Source: Sphingobacterium paludis
GTDB lineage: Bacteria > Bacteroidota > Bacteroidia > Sphingobacteriales > Sphingobacteriaceae
Direction: 5' to 3'
Assembly: GCF_004364125.1 (NCBI RefSeq)
Contig: NZ_SNZV01000006.1
Span: 186,001-250,000 of the forward strand
DNA length: 64,000 nucleotides
Part shown: piece after piece, positions 63,265 to 64,000 of the stretch
Layout of the letters: each line of letters starts with the position of its first letter
Position numbering within the stretch: the first letter of the stretch is position 1
Program-made: the position numbers and the translations under genes
The notes under the pieces: generated by a model
The model's database searches: none
Told to the model about the DNA's origin: nothing
Seen by the model: only the letters and a program-made list of their open reading frames with translations

Positions 63265-63868
63265 ACCGTTTAAAATTGATGATTGAATTGATTATTAATC
63301 ATGTGCGACACAAGCGAAATGGTTAAATCATAAAATTCGTTGTGCTGCTGTTTAGTTTATGTGCTTAGTTATACGGCAAACGCACGCTACCGCGTCTTGC
63401 TCCTGAACGTTGAATGCCTATCCAACACGTTTTTAAAAAAAAGGAAACGTTCCCGGAAAAGGGGTAATTGACGGCACAGTATATTGCTGATCGAGACATA
63501 CGTTTATAGTTGGTGAATTGTACACCCTAAAAATCAATAAATATCAGCGCCCCATTCAATCATAGCGTCTCATTTTTATATCACAGCGTCTCAAAATCTA
63601 AACACTGTCGTCGTGTATGTATAAAAAACAAGGCTAGAAGTCAGGCTTCCCGACTTCGCCATCGGCGTCAAATGCACATAGACAGCTGTGTAGAACGTAT
63701 TTATAAATTCAAACTAATTTGGCATAGGAATAGCTAGACTTCGTGTGCATGGTACACCTCGCTATTACAATATGCTGGGGTAAGGAAAATGCTAACCTGA
63801 AGTAAATCGTAGTGATGCACGATGTACAACAATGACTAAACTAAACATGATACTCAAATACGCCTACC
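63265..63868. other. 604-base upstream region of the SusC gene
   Basis: This is the probable promoter region of the SusC/SusD operon. It contains two direct copies of AGCGTCTCA at 63564-63572 and 63585-63593, 21 bases apart, which is two helical turns and suits a regulator. No full -33/-7 pair was recognised. Confidence 0.5.
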
Positions 63869-64000
63869 ATGGACTTAATGTTTGTAAAAACGGATATAAA
63901 CCAGCTGCTTGCAGAAGCCTGCCATGATTTAAAAGCACTCATGAACGAACGCGCCATAGCATGCGAACTTTTGTTGCCGCCTATGCACCTCAGTACCCCC
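63869..64000 (+). CDS. Start of an open frame running off the window
   Basis: From an ATG at 63869 a frame stays open for 44 codons to the window end (MDLMFVKTDINQLLAEACHD...). A stop lies 6-7 codons upstream, so this is the first possible start. The pattern of DINQLLAEACHDLKALMNERA then LLLPPMHLS resembles the segment before the ATP-binding domain in some sensor kinases. If so, the gene would be truncated at its 5' end. Too little is present for a firm call. Confidence 0.4.
   Translation, partial: MDLMFVKTDINQLLAEACHDLKALMNERAIACELLLPPMHLSTP

Overview
The window reads as chromosomal DNA of a Bacteroidota bacterium, most likely Sphingobacteriaceae (Sphingobacterium/Pedobacter-like). The basis is two SusC/SusD pairs, a TonB receptor next to a GLPGLI-family protein, DUF5690, DUF6520 and DUF2721-type proteins, and promoters of the Bacteroidota TTTG-N20-TAnnTTTG type. 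No rRNA, tRNA, CRISPR array or complete insertion sequence was seen. Family names come from recognising motifs by eye, not from database searches.

Layout. 0-12.6 kb is mostly metabolic: a Gfo/Idh/MocA oxidoreductase, a GLPGLI/TonB-receptor pair, homoserine O-acyltransferase (metA, with the acetyl-CoA-type residue), a phosphonatase-like hydrolase plus FAD oxidoreductase pair facing a DUF5690 transporter-like protein, and a membrane protein with a possible LytTR-like end. 13-21.5 kb holds an AraC regulator, a DinB protein, a DUF6520 peptide and a TlpA-like/SusC/SusD operon. 21.5-28.6 kb is a lower-GC, partly decayed defence-type island: two small HTH proteins, an Abi_2/AbiF HEPN gene broken by one stop codon and preceded by a promoter and a foldable RNA, a frameshifted HIT gene, an EVE-like/HNH endonuclease, an HsdR-N-type nuclease, a secreted thermonuclease and a Cys-rich SH3 protein.

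28.7-44.7 kb is the most unusual part: one tightly packed 11-gene minus-strand operon. It encodes a SrfB-like actin/Hsp70-fold ATPase, a SrfC-like P-loop protein, a second P-loop GTPase-like protein, a GYF-DUF805 protein, five further membrane-anchored proteins, a periplasmic/outer-membrane barrel protein and a six-repeat fibronectin-III-like lipoprotein. Together they look like an envelope-spanning NTP-driven machine. Upstream lie a two-component system (TPR histidine kinase and LuxR-type regulator) and two very small genes.

Four promoters in the window share one architecture: an 18-bp palindrome (YTTACGG-N4-CCRTAAR) placed 19-20 nt upstream of a TAnnTTTG-like -7 box with no -33 TTTG. They drive the Srf operon, a 68-aa Cys/His protein, a 335-aa membrane protein and the HsdR-N nuclease 17 kb away. 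This points to one regulon, perhaps controlled by the adjacent response regulator.

49-58.5 kb has a CheB-CheR-PAS-histidine kinase with its receiver protein, a MoxR AAA+/VWA pair, a MutT-type Nudix protein, a 391-bp tandem repeat and a DUF2721 protein. 58.6-63.3 kb is a second SusC/SusD pair. The window ends inside an open frame.
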